Source of the DNA: Azospirillum brasilense
GTDB taxonomy: Bacteria; Pseudomonadota; Alphaproteobacteria; Azospirillales; Azospirillaceae
Direction of reading: 5' to 3'
NCBI RefSeq assembly: GCF_007827815.1
Contig: NZ_VITH01000002.1
Location: 186,001-250,000, forward strand
Length of the DNA: 64,000 nucleotides
Part shown: in pieces, positions 17,708 to 27,106 of the stretch
How the letters are laid out: each line of letters opens with the position of its first letter
Numbering within the stretch: the first letter of the stretch is position 1
The notes under the pieces: generated by a model
What the model saw: the letters and a program-made list of their open reading frames with translations, nothing else
Told to the model about the DNA's origin: nothing
Databases searched by the model: none
Position numbers and translations under genes: made by a program

Positions 17708-18823
17708 ATGACTCCCGTTTCCCCCGCCGCCCCGGTCACCCTCGCCGAGATCGCCGCCGCCCTGGGCGCGGCGCTGGAGGGCGACGGCACCCTTCCCATC
17801 GCCCGCGCCGTCCATCCATCGGAGGCCGAGGGGCCGGAGGATCTGGCGCTCGCCATGGAAAAGGGCCTGACGGAGCTGCTGGCCAACGGCCGGGCCGTCG
17901 CCGCCGTGATCGCGGAAGGCGCGGAGGCGCCGGCCAACCTGAAGGGCTGGATCGTCGTGAAGCGCCCGCGCTTCGCCATGGCCGGCCTGACCACCGTCTT
18001 CGAGAAGCCGGTCCACGCCGAGCCGGGGGTCCACCCCGCCGCCTTCGTGGCGCCGGAGGCCATCCTGGGGGCGGGCGTGTCGGTCGGTCCCTTCGCCTAT
18101 GTCGGGCCGAGGGCGGTGCTGGGCGAGGGCGTGATCGTCATGCCGCACGCCACGGTCGGAGCCGACGCGCTGATCGGCAAGGACAGCCTGCTGCACCCCG
18201 GCGCCCGCATCGGCGAGCGGGTGGTGATGGGCGAGCGCTGCATCATCCACCCCAACGCCGCGGTCGGCAACGACGGCTTCAGCTTCGTGACGCCCGAGCC
18301 GGGCAGCGTCGAATCGGCCAAGGCGACGGGCAAGGTGGTCGGCACCAACGTGCTGATCCACCGGGTGAACTCCATCGGCACGGTGATCCTGGGCGACGAT
18401 GTGGAGGTCGGGGCGAACGCCACCATCGACCGCGGCACCATCACGGCGACCCGCATCGGCTCCGGCACCAAGATCGACAACCTCGTGCAGATTGGCCACA
18501 ACGTGCAGATCGGCACCAACTGCATGCTGTGCGGCCATGTCGGCATCGCCGGCAGCACGACCATCGGCGATCGCGTGGTGCTGGCCGGCAAGGTCGGCGT
18601 GGCGGATCACGTCAAGATCGGCAACGACGCGGTGGTGGCGGCGAATTCCGGTGTGGGGACGGACATCCCGGCCAAGGCCGTCTACATGGGCTATCCGGCG
18701 GTGCCGCGCGACCGCGCCTTCGACCAGTACAAGGGGCTGGCCCGGCTGAAGCGGATGCACGCGGACGTGTCCGACCTGAAGAAGCGGGTCGGGGCGCTGG
18801 ATGGCGGGGGGAAGTCCGAATAA
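17708..18823 (+). CDS. lpxD: UDP-3-O-acylglucosamine N-acyltransferase (LpxD family)
   Basis: A 371-residue left-handed beta-helix acyltransferase that adds a hydroxyacyl chain from acyl-ACP to UDP-3-O-acylglucosamine in lipid A synthesis. Hexapeptide repeats run from about residue 115 to 330, with the NDGFSF segment and the catalytic His in QIGHNVQIG. The start at 17708 yields the normal LpxD N-terminal uridine-binding domain. It is not in the usual bamA-lpxD-fabZ-lpxA cluster but alone beside an ABC exporter, so it may be a second LpxD copy; the standard copy is not visible in this window. Confidence 0.9.
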   Translation: MTPVSPAAPVTLAEIAAALGAALEGDGTLPIARAVHPSEAEGPEDLALAMEKGLTELLANGRAVAAVIAEGAEAPANLKGWIVVKRPRFAMAGLTTVFEKPVHAEPGVHPAAFVAPEAILGAGVSVGPFAYVGPRAVLGEGVIVMPHATVGADALIGKDSLLHPGARIGERVVMGERCIIHPNAAVGNDGFSFVTPEPGSVESAKATGKVVGTNVLIHRVNSIGTVILGDDVEVGANATIDRGTITATRIGSGTKIDNLVQIGHNVQIGTNCMLCGHVGIAGSTTIGDRVVLAGKVGVADHVKIGNDAVVAANSGVGTDIPAKAVYMGYPAVPRDRAFDQYKGLARLKRMHADVSDLKKRVGALDGGGKSE

Positions 18824-18895
18824 GGGGCATCCGCCCCCACGGTCCGGGCAAGGGGGCATCCGCCCCCGGTCCAAGTTAGGGGGGCATCCGCCCCC
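18824..18895. repeat. Three tandem hairpin repeats
   Basis: The 15-mer GGGGCATCCGCCCCC occurs three times, at 18824-18838, 18853-18867 and 18881-18895, with a spacing of 29 and 28 bases. Copies 2 and 3 have an extra G and can fold as GGGGGC-ATCC-GCCCCC. The spacers share GGTCC and AAG. The array begins on the base after the lpxD stop and ends ten bases before the stop of the convergent membrane protein gene. Confidence 0.85.
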
Positions 18896-18905
18896 GCCAA
18901 CGGCC

Positions 18906-19475
18906 CTACAGCAGCCCGTCGGCGAAGTCGGTGATGAGCGCCGACAGGAACAGGTCGAGCAGCACCAGGACCGCCGCGGCGACGCCGGAGATGTCCAGCG
19001 CCGTGCGCATCACGAACCACTGGTAGGTCAGCATCGCCAGCATGATGCCGAACACCAGCCCTTCAGAGATCGGGCCGGGCAGAATCCCCGTTGCGGCCAG
19101 GATCACCACCGGCAGATAGATGCCCATCTGCACGACCGAGGACCAGTTGTAGGCGCACAGGAAGTCGATGTAGCGGTTCTGCCGGTCCAGCAGCCCGCTC
19201 ACCCCGTGCATGACCACGGGGAAGGCCGTCCAGCTGATGACGTAGGCGATGGCCTCCACCACCACGAGCTGGAACAGCGGCGTGTCCGGCACCTGGCCCC
19301 ACAGCCGGATCGCCAGCAGCAGCGTCCAGGCCGGAGCGACGATCACCGCGGCGTAGAAGGACTTCCACGCCCCTTCGGGGCTGCGGTCGAGATGCTGCAA
19401 TCCGGTGGGGTCGAACCGCGCCAGACGATAGGCGCCGAAGACGGAGGAGGCGACGTCCCGGGCGGTCAGCGGCAT
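18906..19475 (-). CDS. Conserved hypothetical membrane protein (Yip1-like topology)
   Basis: A 189-residue protein with about five hydrophobic segments, starting with a soluble stretch of about 40 residues. The layout resembles Yip1-domain proteins, but no decisive motif is seen. It lies 47 bases downstream of dapE on the same strand and may be cotranscribed with it. Function is unknown. Confidence 0.75.
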   Translation of the reverse strand: MPLTARDVASSVFGAYRLARFDPTGLQHLDRSPEGAWKSFYAAVIVAPAWTLLLAIRLWGQVPDTPLFQLVVVEAIAYVISWTAFPVVMHGVSGLLDRQNRYIDFLCAYNWSSVVQMGIYLPVVILAATGILPGPISEGLVFGIMLAMLTYQWFVMRTALDISGVAAAVLVLLDLFLSALITDFADGLL

Positions 19476-19522
19476 GTTGCGGTCACCGGAGGGTGGTGGG
19501 AACGGGCGAAGGGGGCCTTACG

Positions 19523-20698
19523 TCAACCGATCCGGTCGAAGACGTTCCGCAAAACCTCGCCGTAAATGTCGGTCAGGCGGGTCAGGTCGTCCAGCGCGGT
19601 GTGCTCGTCCACCTTGTGCATCGTCTGCCCGACGAGGCCGAACTCGACCACCGGGCAGAAATTCTTGATGAAGCGGGCGTCCGACGTGCCGCCGGTCGTC
19701 GAATATTCGGGACGGCGCCCGGTGACGCGCTCCGCGGCGTCCGCCACCAGTTCGGTCAGCGGGCCGGGCGGGGTCAGGAAGCTGTCGCCCGACACGAAAT
19801 GGTCCAGCTCGTAGGAGCCGCCCACCCCGTCGAGCCGTTCGCGCAGCCACGCCAGCAGCGTGTCGGCGGTGTGCAGGTCGTTGAAGCGGATGTTCAGCGT
19901 CGCCTTGCCCTGCGCCGGGATGACGTTGTGCGCCGGGTTGCCGACGTCGATGGTGGTCAGCTCCAGGTTCGACGGCTGGAAATGCGGGGTGCCGGCGTCC
20001 AGCGGCTCCGCCGTGATGGCCGCCAGCATGCGGGCCAGCCGGGGCAGCGGGTTGTCGGCCAGATGCGGGTAGGCGACATGGCCCTGCGCGCCGTGGACGG
20101 TCAGGAAGGCGGTCATGCTGCCGCGCCGCCCGATCTTGATCATGTCGCCCAGCGCCTTGGGGTTGGTCGGCTCCCCGACCACGCAGGCGTCGAGTTTTTC
20201 ACCCTTGGCCTGCATCCAATCCAGCACCTTGCGGGTGCCGTTGATGGCGACCCCTTCCTCGTCCCCGGTGATGAGCAGGCTGATGGAGCCCTTCGGCGTC
20301 CCGCCTTCCTTCACAAAGCGGGCTGCCGCGGCGACGAAGGCGGCGATCGCCCCCTTCATGTCCACCGCACCCCGGCCATAGAGGCGGCCATTGTGGATCT
20401 CCGCGGCGAAGGGGTCGATGGACCAGCCCTTCAGCTCGCCGGGGGGCACCACGTCGGTGTGCCCGGCGAAGCAGAAGTTCGGCCCCTCCGTGCCCAGACG
20501 GGCGTAGAGGTTGTCCACCGGCGCCGTGCCCTCCTCCTCGAACCGCAGGCGGTGGCAGACGAAGCCCAGCGGCGCCAGCGCCGCCTCCAGGACGCCCAGA
20601 GCGCCGCCGTCGTCGGGCGTCACGCTGGGGCAGCGGATCAGGGCCTGCGCCACCGCGACGGGATCGCAGGGGTCGAAGGAGGGAGCGGCGGTGGTCAT
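19523..20698 (-). CDS. dapE: Succinyl-diaminopimelate desuccinylase
   Basis: A 391-residue M20-type metallohydrolase that releases succinate from N-succinyl-LL-diaminopimelate in lysine and peptidoglycan synthesis. Metal and catalytic motifs are present: [28 protein letters not shown] and VVGEPTNPK. Near the C-terminus the [11 protein letters not shown] segment carries a conserved active-site loop. It lies 19 bases downstream of dapD, so two consecutive lysine-pathway steps are adjacent. Confidence 0.96.
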   Translation of the reverse strand: MTTAAPSFDPCDPVAVAQALIRCPSVTPDDGGALGVLEAALAPLGFVCHRLRFEEEGTAPVDNLYARLGTEGPNFCFAGHTDVVPPGELKGWSIDPFAAEIHNGRLYGRGAVDMKGAIAAFVAAAARFVKEGGTPKGSISLLITGDEEGVAINGTRKVLDWMQAKGEKLDACVVGEPTNPKALGDMIKIGRRGSMTAFLTVHGAQGHVAYPHLADNPLPRLARMLAAITAEPLDAGTPHFQPSNLELTTIDVGNPAHNVIPAQGKATLNIRFNDLHTADTLLAWLRERLDGVGGSYELDHFVSGDSFLTPPGPLTELVADAAERVTGRRPEYSTTGGTSDARFIKNFCPVVEFGLVGQTMHKVDEHTALDDLTRLTDIYGEVLRNVFDRIG

Positions 20699-20717
20699 CG
20701 TGGCGTCTTCCCCGGCG

Positions 20718-21560
20718 TCAGTCGCGCAGCAGGTCGTTGATGGAGGTCTTGGCGCGGGTCTGCTCGTCCACGCGCTTGACGATCACCGCGCAATAGAGGC
20801 CCGGACCCGGCGTGCCGTCGGGCAGCGGCTTGCCCGGCAGGGTGCCCGGCACCACGACGGAGTAGGCCGGGACGCGGCCGACGAAGACCTCGCCGGTGTT
20901 GCGGTCGATGATCTTGGTCGAGGCGCTGATGAAGACGCCCATGGAGAGCACGGCGCCGCGCTCGACGATCACGCCCTCGACCACCTCGGAGCGGGCGCCG
21001 ACGAAGCAATCGTCCTCGATGATGACCGGGTTGGCCTGGAGCGGCTCAAGCACGCCGCCGATGCCGACGCCGCCCGACAGGTGGACGTTCTTGCCGATCT
21101 GCGCGCAGGAGCCGACGGTGACCCAGGTGTCCACCATGGTGCCGCTGTCGACATAGGCGCCGACGTTGACGAAGCTGGGCATCAGGATGACGTTCGGCGC
21201 GACGTAGGCGGAGCGGCGGACCACCGCGCCCGGAACGGCGCGGAAGCCGGCGGCCTGGAACTGCGCCTCCGACCAGCCTTCGAACTTCGGCGGCACCTTG
21301 TCGTACCAGGAGGCGCCGCCCGGCGCGCCGGGGATCGTCTCGTTGGCGTTCAGGCGGAAGGACAGCAGGACCGCCTTCTTCAGCCACTGGTTCACGACCC
21401 AGCCGGCGTCCGTCTTCTGCGCCACGCGCAGGTCGCCGGAGTCGAGGCCGGACAGGGCCTCCTCGACGGCGTCGCGGACGGCGCCCTTGGTCGAGACGTT
21501 CAGGGTGTCGCGGGTTTCCCACGCGGCGTTGACGGCGGATTCGAGGCTGGCGTGGCTCAT
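20718..21560 (-). CDS. dapD: 2,3,4,5-tetrahydropyridine-2,6-dicarboxylate N-succinyltransferase
   Basis: The ATG at 21560 gives 280 residues, the family length. It transfers succinyl from succinyl-CoA to tetrahydrodipicolinate. The C-terminal half is a left-handed beta-helix with hexapeptide repeats from [18 protein letters not shown] onward; [17 protein letters not shown] and [14 protein letters not shown] are standard DapD motifs. It is followed by dapE. Confidence 0.96.
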   Translation of the reverse strand: MSHASLESAVNAAWETRDTLNVSTKGAVRDAVEEALSGLDSGDLRVAQKTDAGWVVNQWLKKAVLLSFRLNANETIPGAPGGASWYDKVPPKFEGWSEAQFQAAGFRAVPGAVVRRSAYVAPNVILMPSFVNVGAYVDSGTMVDTWVTVGSCAQIGKNVHLSGGVGIGGVLEPLQANPVIIEDDCFVGARSEVVEGVIVERGAVLSMGVFISASTKIIDRNTGEVFVGRVPAYSVVVPGTLPGKPLPDGTPGPGLYCAVIVKRVDEQTRAKTSINDLLRD

Positions 21561-21682
21561 GGCGGCATTCGCTGGGCTGTCTGTTCGAGGGTTCGGAACA
21601 TGGGCCGGGCCGCGCCGCCTTGTCAACGTTGCCTTGTTCTCAAAGGGTTCCTACGGAGGCTCGAGGGGCCTTGCGGCCGCCG

Positions 21683-22357
21683 CTAGCCGGCGATCTCCTC
21701 CAGCCAGGCCGGCAGGTCGTCCACGGTGTGGTCGATGTGGCTGCCGGTGCCGACTCCGCCCTCGTCGGGGCGGGACCAGTCGGCCTCGCTGCGCACCCAC
21801 ACCGTCGTCATGCCGAGCGCGTGGGCGGGGGCGAGGTTGCGGGCGATGTCCTCCACCATGCAGGCGCGGGCCGGGTCGATGTTGTAGTGATCGACCAGGA
21901 TGCCGTAGGGGCGCGGGTCGGGCTTGGGCACGTAACCGGCCTCGACGATGCCGAAGGTCGCCTCGAAGCAGCCGTCGATGCCGAGCTGCCGGGTCACGTT
22001 CTCGGCGTGGCGGACGGAGCCGTTGGTGTAGATGATCTTGCGCCCCGGCAGCCGGTTCAGCGTGCCCGCCAGGCCGGGGCAGGGGGCCACCGGGCTGACG
22101 TCGATGTCGTGGACGTAGTCCAGGAAGGGCACCGGATCGACGTCGTGCTCCACCATCAGGCCGCGCAGGGTCGTCCCGTGCTCCCGGAAGAAGCGCTTCT
22201 GCATGACGCGCGCCTCCTCGTAGGTGATGCCGAAATGCCCGGCGATGAAATCGCCGATGCGCCGGTCCACCTGGGCGAACAGGTTGCAGGAGGCGGGATA
22301 GAGGGTGTTGTCGAGGTCGAAGATCCAGACCCCGGTGTCGCGGAGGGAAGCCATCAT
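21683..22357 (-). CDS. Pyrimidine 5'-nucleotidase-like HAD hydrolase
   Basis: A HAD-superfamily phosphatase of 224 residues from the ATG at 22357 (a second ATG is at 22354). The nucleophile motif is IFDLDNTLYPA; motif II is IIYTNGSVRHAE; the Lys and the closing acidic pair are in GYVPKPDPRPY and ACMVEDIARNL. The FDLDNTLYP opening with the following VDRRIGDFI is typical of the SDT1/YjjG-like pyrimidine nucleotidases. It lies upstream of dapD on the same strand with a 122-base gap. Confidence 0.87.
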   Translation of the reverse strand: MMASLRDTGVWIFDLDNTLYPASCNLFAQVDRRIGDFIAGHFGITYEEARVMQKRFFREHGTTLRGLMVEHDVDPVPFLDYVHDIDVSPVAPCPGLAGTLNRLPGRKIIYTNGSVRHAENVTRQLGIDGCFEATFGIVEAGYVPKPDPRPYGILVDHYNIDPARACMVEDIARNLAPAHALGMTTVWVRSEADWSRPDEGGVGTGSHIDHTVDDLPAWLEEIAG

Positions 22358-22509
22358 GGGCTGAAGAATGGGGTTTCGCCGGCCCGCCCGCAAGCCGCTT
22401 CGCCGCATGGCCCGTTTCCGCTGCGAAGCGGGAAGGCCTTCAATGAGTGGTTGCGTATGGCAGGTACCCGGACCGCCTGAAGAAAGATTCGGGGAGGAAA
22501 CGCATTTTT

Positions 22510-22547
22510 CCGGTATACTCCGGCCCGCGCAGTCTCAGGTTGACACC
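22510..22547 (+). promoter_or_regulatory. Possible promoter for diguanylate cyclase gene
   Basis: A TATACT hexamer lies at 22514-22519, about 30 bases before the proposed GTG start at 22548. No good -35 match is seen. The placement is one reason to prefer the GTG over the ATG at 22443. Confidence 0.35.
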
Positions 22548-24242
22548 GTGTCCGCAGACCCACAATCCGAAGTTCCTCCGGCCCATCCGCCGGGCACCGC
22601 TCCGACGTCCTCGCTCCTGGCCGCCTTTCCCGGTCCGGCGCTCCGGCTCGATTCCAGCCACGCCGTCGCCGCCGCGAACGCCGCCGCGGAAGAGCTGCTG
22701 GCCGCCGGCGGGCGCTGGATCGCGGACATCCAGGGCTGGCTGGCGACCTGCAGCGTGGCGCCGGGCCTGCGCTCCCTTCCGGTGGAACTGCCGCGCGGCG
22801 TGATGATCGTCGAATGGGCGGCCACGCCGCTGCCCGACGGCGAGATCCTGCTGCTGGGACGCGACGCCACGCTGGAACGGCAACTCCGCCAGACGCTGAT
22901 CGAGTCGCGCCGCCGCTACAAGGATTTGGTCGAGGTTTCGAGCGATTTTGCCTGGGAAACGGGCAGCGACGGGCGATTCGTCTTTGTCACACCCAAGGGC
23001 GCGCTGGGCTACAGCGCCGATGCGTTGATTGGTCGCAACCCCAAGGATCTGGCGGTGACCGAGTGGGGCGACCTGCCGTTGCCGTTCGACAGCCGCCGCC
23101 CCGTCGACCAGGCGGAGCTGTGGCTGAAGCGGGTGGACGAGCTGCCCGCCTGCTTCGTGGTCTCGGCGGTGCCGCTGTTCGGGCCGCAGGGCGAATGGAT
23201 GGGCGCGCGCGGCGTCTGCCGCGAAACCACGGAGCAGGTGCTGCGCTCCGCCGAGCTGGCCCGGGTGCGCAACCGCGAGAAGATGCTCGCCCACATCGTC
23301 CACACGCTGCGCGACCAGCTCGACGCCCAGAAGGCGCTGCACGTCGCCGCGGTGGAGACCGCGCGCGCTCTGGGCGCCGACGGCTGCCGCATCTACCGCG
23401 CGACGGAGGCGGGCACCCTGCGTCCCGCCGCCGATTTCGCCGCGGAGGTGCCGGAGGAGCTGCTGTCCGATCTGTCGCGGCCGGTGCTGGAGGCGGTCGC
23501 CGCCGGCGAGGACACGCAGGAGCTGACCCTGGGGGCGAACCGGCTGCTGGCCGCCCGGACCGAGCACCGTCAGGCCATCAACGGCGCGGTGGTGGTCTGG
23601 CGCGGCGACGACTCCGATCCCTGGGACGAGGAGGACCGGATGCTGCTGTCCGGCGTGGCCGACCACATCGGCATCGCCCACGCGCATCTGGCCTATCAGG
23701 AGCGGCTGCGCCGCCTGTCGGAGCGCGACGGGCTGACCGGCCTGTTCAACCGCCGCACCTTCTTCGAGCGGCTGGAGGAGGTGCTCGGCCGTCCCGACAC
23801 CGGGCCGTCCGCCCTGCTGTACGTGGACCTCGACAACTTCAAGGCGGTGAACGACCTGCATGGCCACCAGCAGGGCGACGCCGTGCTGAAGGCCATCGGC
23901 GGGCTGCTGACCAACGGCGTGCGGCCCGGCGACCTGCCGGGGCGGCTGGGCGGCGACGAGTTCGTCCTGTGGCTGGGCCGCACCGACGAGGCGCAGGCGG
24001 TGGCGGTGGCCGAGCGCCTGCTGGCCGGCATGGTCGCGCTGCGCCACCTGTCCGCCGCGCCGGACAAGCCGCTGGGCCTGTCCATCGGCATCGCCGTCCA
24101 CCGGGTGGGGCGCGAGACGCTGCAGGAGCTGACCGACCGCGCCGACTCGGCGATGTACGACGCCAAGAAGCGCGGCAAGGGCCATTACGCCGTCGCCCCG
24201 CTCCCCGTGGAGGCCGGCGCCGTGGCGGAGGCGTCCCGATGA
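22548..24242 (+). CDS. Diguanylate cyclase with PAS and GAF domains
   Basis: A cyclase of 564 residues from the GTG at 22548; the ATG at 22443 would add 35 residues. Domain order is an N-terminal unassigned stretch, a PAS domain (about 115-230, starting RRRYKDLVEVSSDFAWETG), a GAF-like domain (about 250-390) and a GGDEF domain. The catalytic motif is intact (RLGGDEFVLWLG), and the product-inhibition site RxxD is present as RPGD five residues before it. It should make c-di-GMP from two GTP and be inhibited by product. There is no membrane segment, so it is cytoplasmic. Its stop overlaps the ATG of the DUF2336 gene. Confidence 0.92.
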   Translation: MSADPQSEVPPAHPPGTAPTSSLLAAFPGPALRLDSSHAVAAANAAAEELLAAGGRWIADIQGWLATCSVAPGLRSLPVELPRGVMIVEWAATPLPDGEILLLGRDATLERQLRQTLIESRRRYKDLVEVSSDFAWETGSDGRFVFVTPKGALGYSADALIGRNPKDLAVTEWGDLPLPFDSRRPVDQAELWLKRVDELPACFVVSAVPLFGPQGEWMGARGVCRETTEQVLRSAELARVRNREKMLAHIVHTLRDQLDAQKALHVAAVETARALGADGCRIYRATEAGTLRPAADFAAEVPEELLSDLSRPVLEAVAAGEDTQELTLGANRLLAARTEHRQAINGAVVVWRGDDSDPWDEEDRMLLSGVADHIGIAHAHLAYQERLRRLSERDGLTGLFNRRTFFERLEEVLGRPDTGPSALLYVDLDNFKAVNDLHGHQQGDAVLKAIGGLLTNGVRPGDLPGRLGGDEFVLWLGRTDEAQAVAVAERLLAGMVALRHLSAAPDKPLGLSIGIAVHRVGRETLQELTDRADSAMYDAKKRGKGHYAVAPLPVEAGAVAEASR

Positions 24243-25570
24243 GCGCCTGCGGCGATCCCCAGATTCTCGATCCCGCCGACTACGAGGCCGCCAAGGAGAT
24301 GGCGCGCAGCGCCGACCCGGCGGTGCGCCGCCGCGTCGCCGCATCGCCCCAGACCCGGCCGGAGCTGCTCTACTTCCTGGCCGCCGACACCGCGGCGGAG
24401 GTCCGTCAGGCCATCGCCACCAACGCCGGCACGCCGCGGCAGGCCGACCTGATGCTCGCCAAGGACCGGGAGGTCGCGGTGCGCGGCGCCCTGGCCCAGA
24501 AGGTCGCCCGGCTGCTGCCCGACCTGTCCGCCGACCAGGCGTCGCAGATCGAGCGGCTGACGCTGGAATGCCTGGAGGCGCTGGCCCGCGACCAGGCGAC
24601 GGAGGTGCGCGGCATCCTGTCGGAGGCGCTGAAGGAACTGCCCGGCGCGCCGCACGGCGTCATCAACACGCTGGCCCGCGACGTGGAACTGTCGGTCTGC
24701 GCCCCGGTCCTGCAATTCTCGCCCATCCTGACCGACGAGGATCTGGCCGACATCATCATGCGCGGGCCGGTGGCCGGCGCGTTGTCGGCGATCGCCGGGC
24801 GCAAGCAGATCTCGGCCTCCGTCGCCGACGCCATCGCGCGGTCCGACGACGAGGCGGCGATGACCGCCCTGCTCGCCAACCCCTCGGCCCAGATCCGCGA
24901 GGAGACGCTGGACCGCATCCTCGACCAGGCGCCGCAGCACGAGCCCTGGCACGCCCCGCTGGTGCGTCGGCCGCGCCTGCCGGCCCGCGCGGTGGCGCGT
25001 CTGGCGAGCTTCGTCGCCGACAACCTGCTGAAGGTCCTGCGGGAGCGCACCGACCTCGACCCCGCCGCCGCCCACGCCCTGGCCGAGGGCGTGCGGGCGC
25101 GCGTCAACCGCGGAGCCGGGGGCAATGGCGCCGGAGCCGGTGTCGCCCGCGGCCTCGTCGATTTCGGGGAGGAGGAGCTTGGCCACGCGCCGGGCGACAA
25201 GGACAAGGCGGCCGAACGCCCGTCCGACAAGGCGGCCCGGCTGAATAAGGAAGGCAAGCTGACGGAGAAGCTGCTGGAGGGCGCTCTGGCGGAGGGCGAC
25301 CGCGCCTTCGTCCTGGCCGGGTTGGGCGAGTTGGCGCAGCTTCCGATGCCGATCATCGACCGCATCATCGGCACCCACGCCCCGCGCGCCGTCACCTCGC
25401 TGGTGTGGCGCTGCGGCCTGTCGATGCGCTTCGCCCGGCAGATCCAATTGCGCATCGCCCAGATTCCGCCAAAAACCGCGCTTATGGCAAGGGAAGGCAT
25501 CCTTTACCCGATGTCCGACGACGAGATGCGCTGGCAGCTCGCCTTCTTCGGAGTCGAGGAGAAGGCCTGA
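24239..25570 (+). CDS. DUF2336 domain-containing protein
   Basis: A 443-residue protein that starts within the stop of the diguanylate cyclase gene (ATGA), so the two are translationally coupled. It is built from alpha-helical, HEAT-like units (RRRVAASPQTRPELLYFLA; ATNAGTPRQADLMLAKD) typical of DUF2336, a family common in alphaproteobacteria with no firm function. A low-complexity linker with GAGGNGAGAG and a charged KDKAAERPSDK stretch sits near residues 295-335. The coupling suggests a part in c-di-GMP signalling, which is inference. Confidence 0.87.
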   Translation: MSACGDPQILDPADYEAAKEMARSADPAVRRRVAASPQTRPELLYFLAADTAAEVRQAIATNAGTPRQADLMLAKDREVAVRGALAQKVARLLPDLSADQASQIERLTLECLEALARDQATEVRGILSEALKELPGAPHGVINTLARDVELSVCAPVLQFSPILTDEDLADIIMRGPVAGALSAIAGRKQISASVADAIARSDDEAAMTALLANPSAQIREETLDRILDQAPQHEPWHAPLVRRPRLPARAVARLASFVADNLLKVLRERTDLDPAAAHALAEGVRARVNRGAGGNGAGAGVARGLVDFGEEELGHAPGDKDKAAERPSDKAARLNKEGKLTEKLLEGALAEGDRAFVLAGLGELAQLPMPIIDRIIGTHAPRAVTSLVWRCGLSMRFARQIQLRIAQIPPKTALMAREGILYPMSDDEMRWQLAFFGVEEKA

Positions 25571-25596
25571 CGCCGCGCCACCACACGGAACCGTTC

Positions 25597-26238
25597 ATGC
25601 GCGCCCTGGCCCTGCTGCTGTTGTTCCTCGGTCTTTCCCTTCCCGTTTTCTCCCTTCCCGCTGCCGCCGCCCCGCCGCCCGCCGCCCCGGAGGAGCGGGA
25701 GGTCGCGGCGGTCTTCGAAAGCGCCCGCTCCGCCCTGGCGCAGAAGCGCGGCGCGGCGGTCGTCCCGCTGCTCTCCCGCGCCTCGGTCGACAAGCTGGAG
25801 CAGGTGCGCGGCGTCGCCCGCAGCGGCAACGACGCCGGCCTCGCCAAGCTGGAGCCGGCGGAGAAGTTCGCCGCCATGGGCCTGCGCCGCTACGTCAGCC
25901 CGGCCGACCTGCGCCGCATGTCGCTGGGCGAACTGGCCGATCACGGCATGAAGAACGGCTGGCTCGGCCCCAACGTCATCGGCAGCAGCGGGCTCGGCCC
26001 GGTGCGGGTGCGCGGCGACCGCGCCTCGGCCATCCTGATGGTCGACAACCGCCCGGCCCTGGTGCCCGCCGACTTCGTGCGCGAGGCCGGTGCCTGGAAG
26101 ATCGACCTGACCGGCGTCTTCAGCTTCGGCAGCCAGATGCTGAAGGGCTTCGCCGCCATGTCGGGCAAGAGCGACGAGGCCTACATCGAGGACATGCTGC
26201 AGAAACTGCCCGCCAAGCCGGCGCTGATGCACCGCTGA
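25597..26238 (+). CDS. Secreted hypothetical protein
   Basis: A 213-residue protein with a clear signal peptide: MRALALLLLFLGLSLPVFS followed by an AAA cleavage region. The mature part has no cysteine and no recognised motif, though its last 90 residues (VRVRGDRASAILMVDNRP) look like a small beta-rich fold seen in lumazine-binding or NTF2-like secreted proteins; that is a guess. It starts 26 bases after the DUF2336 gene and may be in the same operon. Confidence 0.75.
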   Translation: MRALALLLLFLGLSLPVFSLPAAAAPPPAAPEEREVAAVFESARSALAQKRGAAVVPLLSRASVDKLEQVRGVARSGNDAGLAKLEPAEKFAAMGLRRYVSPADLRRMSLGELADHGMKNGWLGPNVIGSSGLGPVRVRGDRASAILMVDNRPALVPADFVREAGAWKIDLTGVFSFGSQMLKGFAAMSGKSDEAYIEDMLQKLPAKPALMHR

Positions 26239-26385
26239 CCGGCCGGGTGAGCGCGGCGGTGCTAGCGCGGACAGGCGGGGGATGACGCGGTCCGCGTTAC
26301 ACCTCCTGAGACGGGGTGGGCCGTTGCGCGGAATCCGGAGATTGCGCTAGAGTCGCGCCACACGCACGACGCGTCGGTGTCCCTT

Positions 26386-27078
26386 ATGACCGCTCCGGAT
26401 GGCTATCCCTTCGCCGCGCTGACCGAAGCGGACGCCGGGTTCTTCCCGTCGGCCAGGAGCGTCGGCGTTCCGCCCGCCATCCCCTACCGGGTTCCCTGCG
26501 CCCCCGCTTTCGCGGAGGCGGCGGTGCGTCTGGCCGTCCGGCGTGGCACCGACCTGTCCGCGCTCGCCGCCGCGGCGCTGCTGCTGGCGCCCGAGCGGAC
26601 GCCCGATCCCGGCACCCCGGACGATGGCGCGGAGCGGGCGGTGCTGGAGTTGCGGCTGCCGCCCGGCCACGGCGACGCGGCGATCCGCCGGGCTCTGGCG
26701 GCGGCGCTGGCGCTGGCCGAACCGGGTTGCCGGTTGATGCCCGCCGAGGAGGCGGGGCGGCTGGAGGGGGCGGTGGAGACCCTGACCTACCGCAACAAGG
26801 CGCTGGCCCACGCGCTGGAGCGGGTGTCCTTCCGCCCGCTCGACGGCAAGCTGACCCAGGTGCGCGACGCCGCGCAGATGTTCGGCTTCGTCAACGAGTG
26901 GTGCTTCGACGAGGACCGGGTGGTGAAGCGCTTCCGCGAGCTGGCCCCGGTCTATCACCCGGACACCGGGGTGGTCGCCTGCCGCGACCGCATGGCCCAG
27001 CTGATCGACGCGCGCAATCTGTTGATCAACCATGTCCGAACCGCCTACCGCTCCGGCCCCTGGACTCGGCGTTCCTGA
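26386..27078 (+). CDS. Hypothetical protein with C-terminal J-domain-like segment
   Basis: A protein of 230 residues from the ATG at 26386; an in-frame GTG lies at 26377. Residues 30-130 are alanine-rich and helical without a recognised family. The C-terminal 60 residues read like a DnaJ domain: KRFRELAPVYHPDTG contains the HPD tripeptide, followed by the helix RMAQLIDARNLLINH. J domains activate Hsp70 ATPases. The assignment rests on this short match. It converges on the pentapeptide-repeat gene. Confidence 0.68.
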   Translation: MTAPDGYPFAALTEADAGFFPSARSVGVPPAIPYRVPCAPAFAEAAVRLAVRRGTDLSALAAAALLLAPERTPDPGTPDDGAERAVLELRLPPGHGDAAIRRALAAALALAEPGCRLMPAEEAGRLEGAVETLTYRNKALAHALERVSFRPLDGKLTQVRDAAQMFGFVNEWCFDEDRVVKRFRELAPVYHPDTGVVACRDRMAQLIDARNLLINHVRTAYRSGPWTRRS

Positions 27079-27106
27079 GGGCGGCGGCCCTAAATCCGCG
27101 AACGGA

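Noticed and set aside
18824..18895. Short CRISPR-like array
   Set aside because: Only three copies of 15 bases, spacers of 13-14 bases that resemble each other, and no cas gene.
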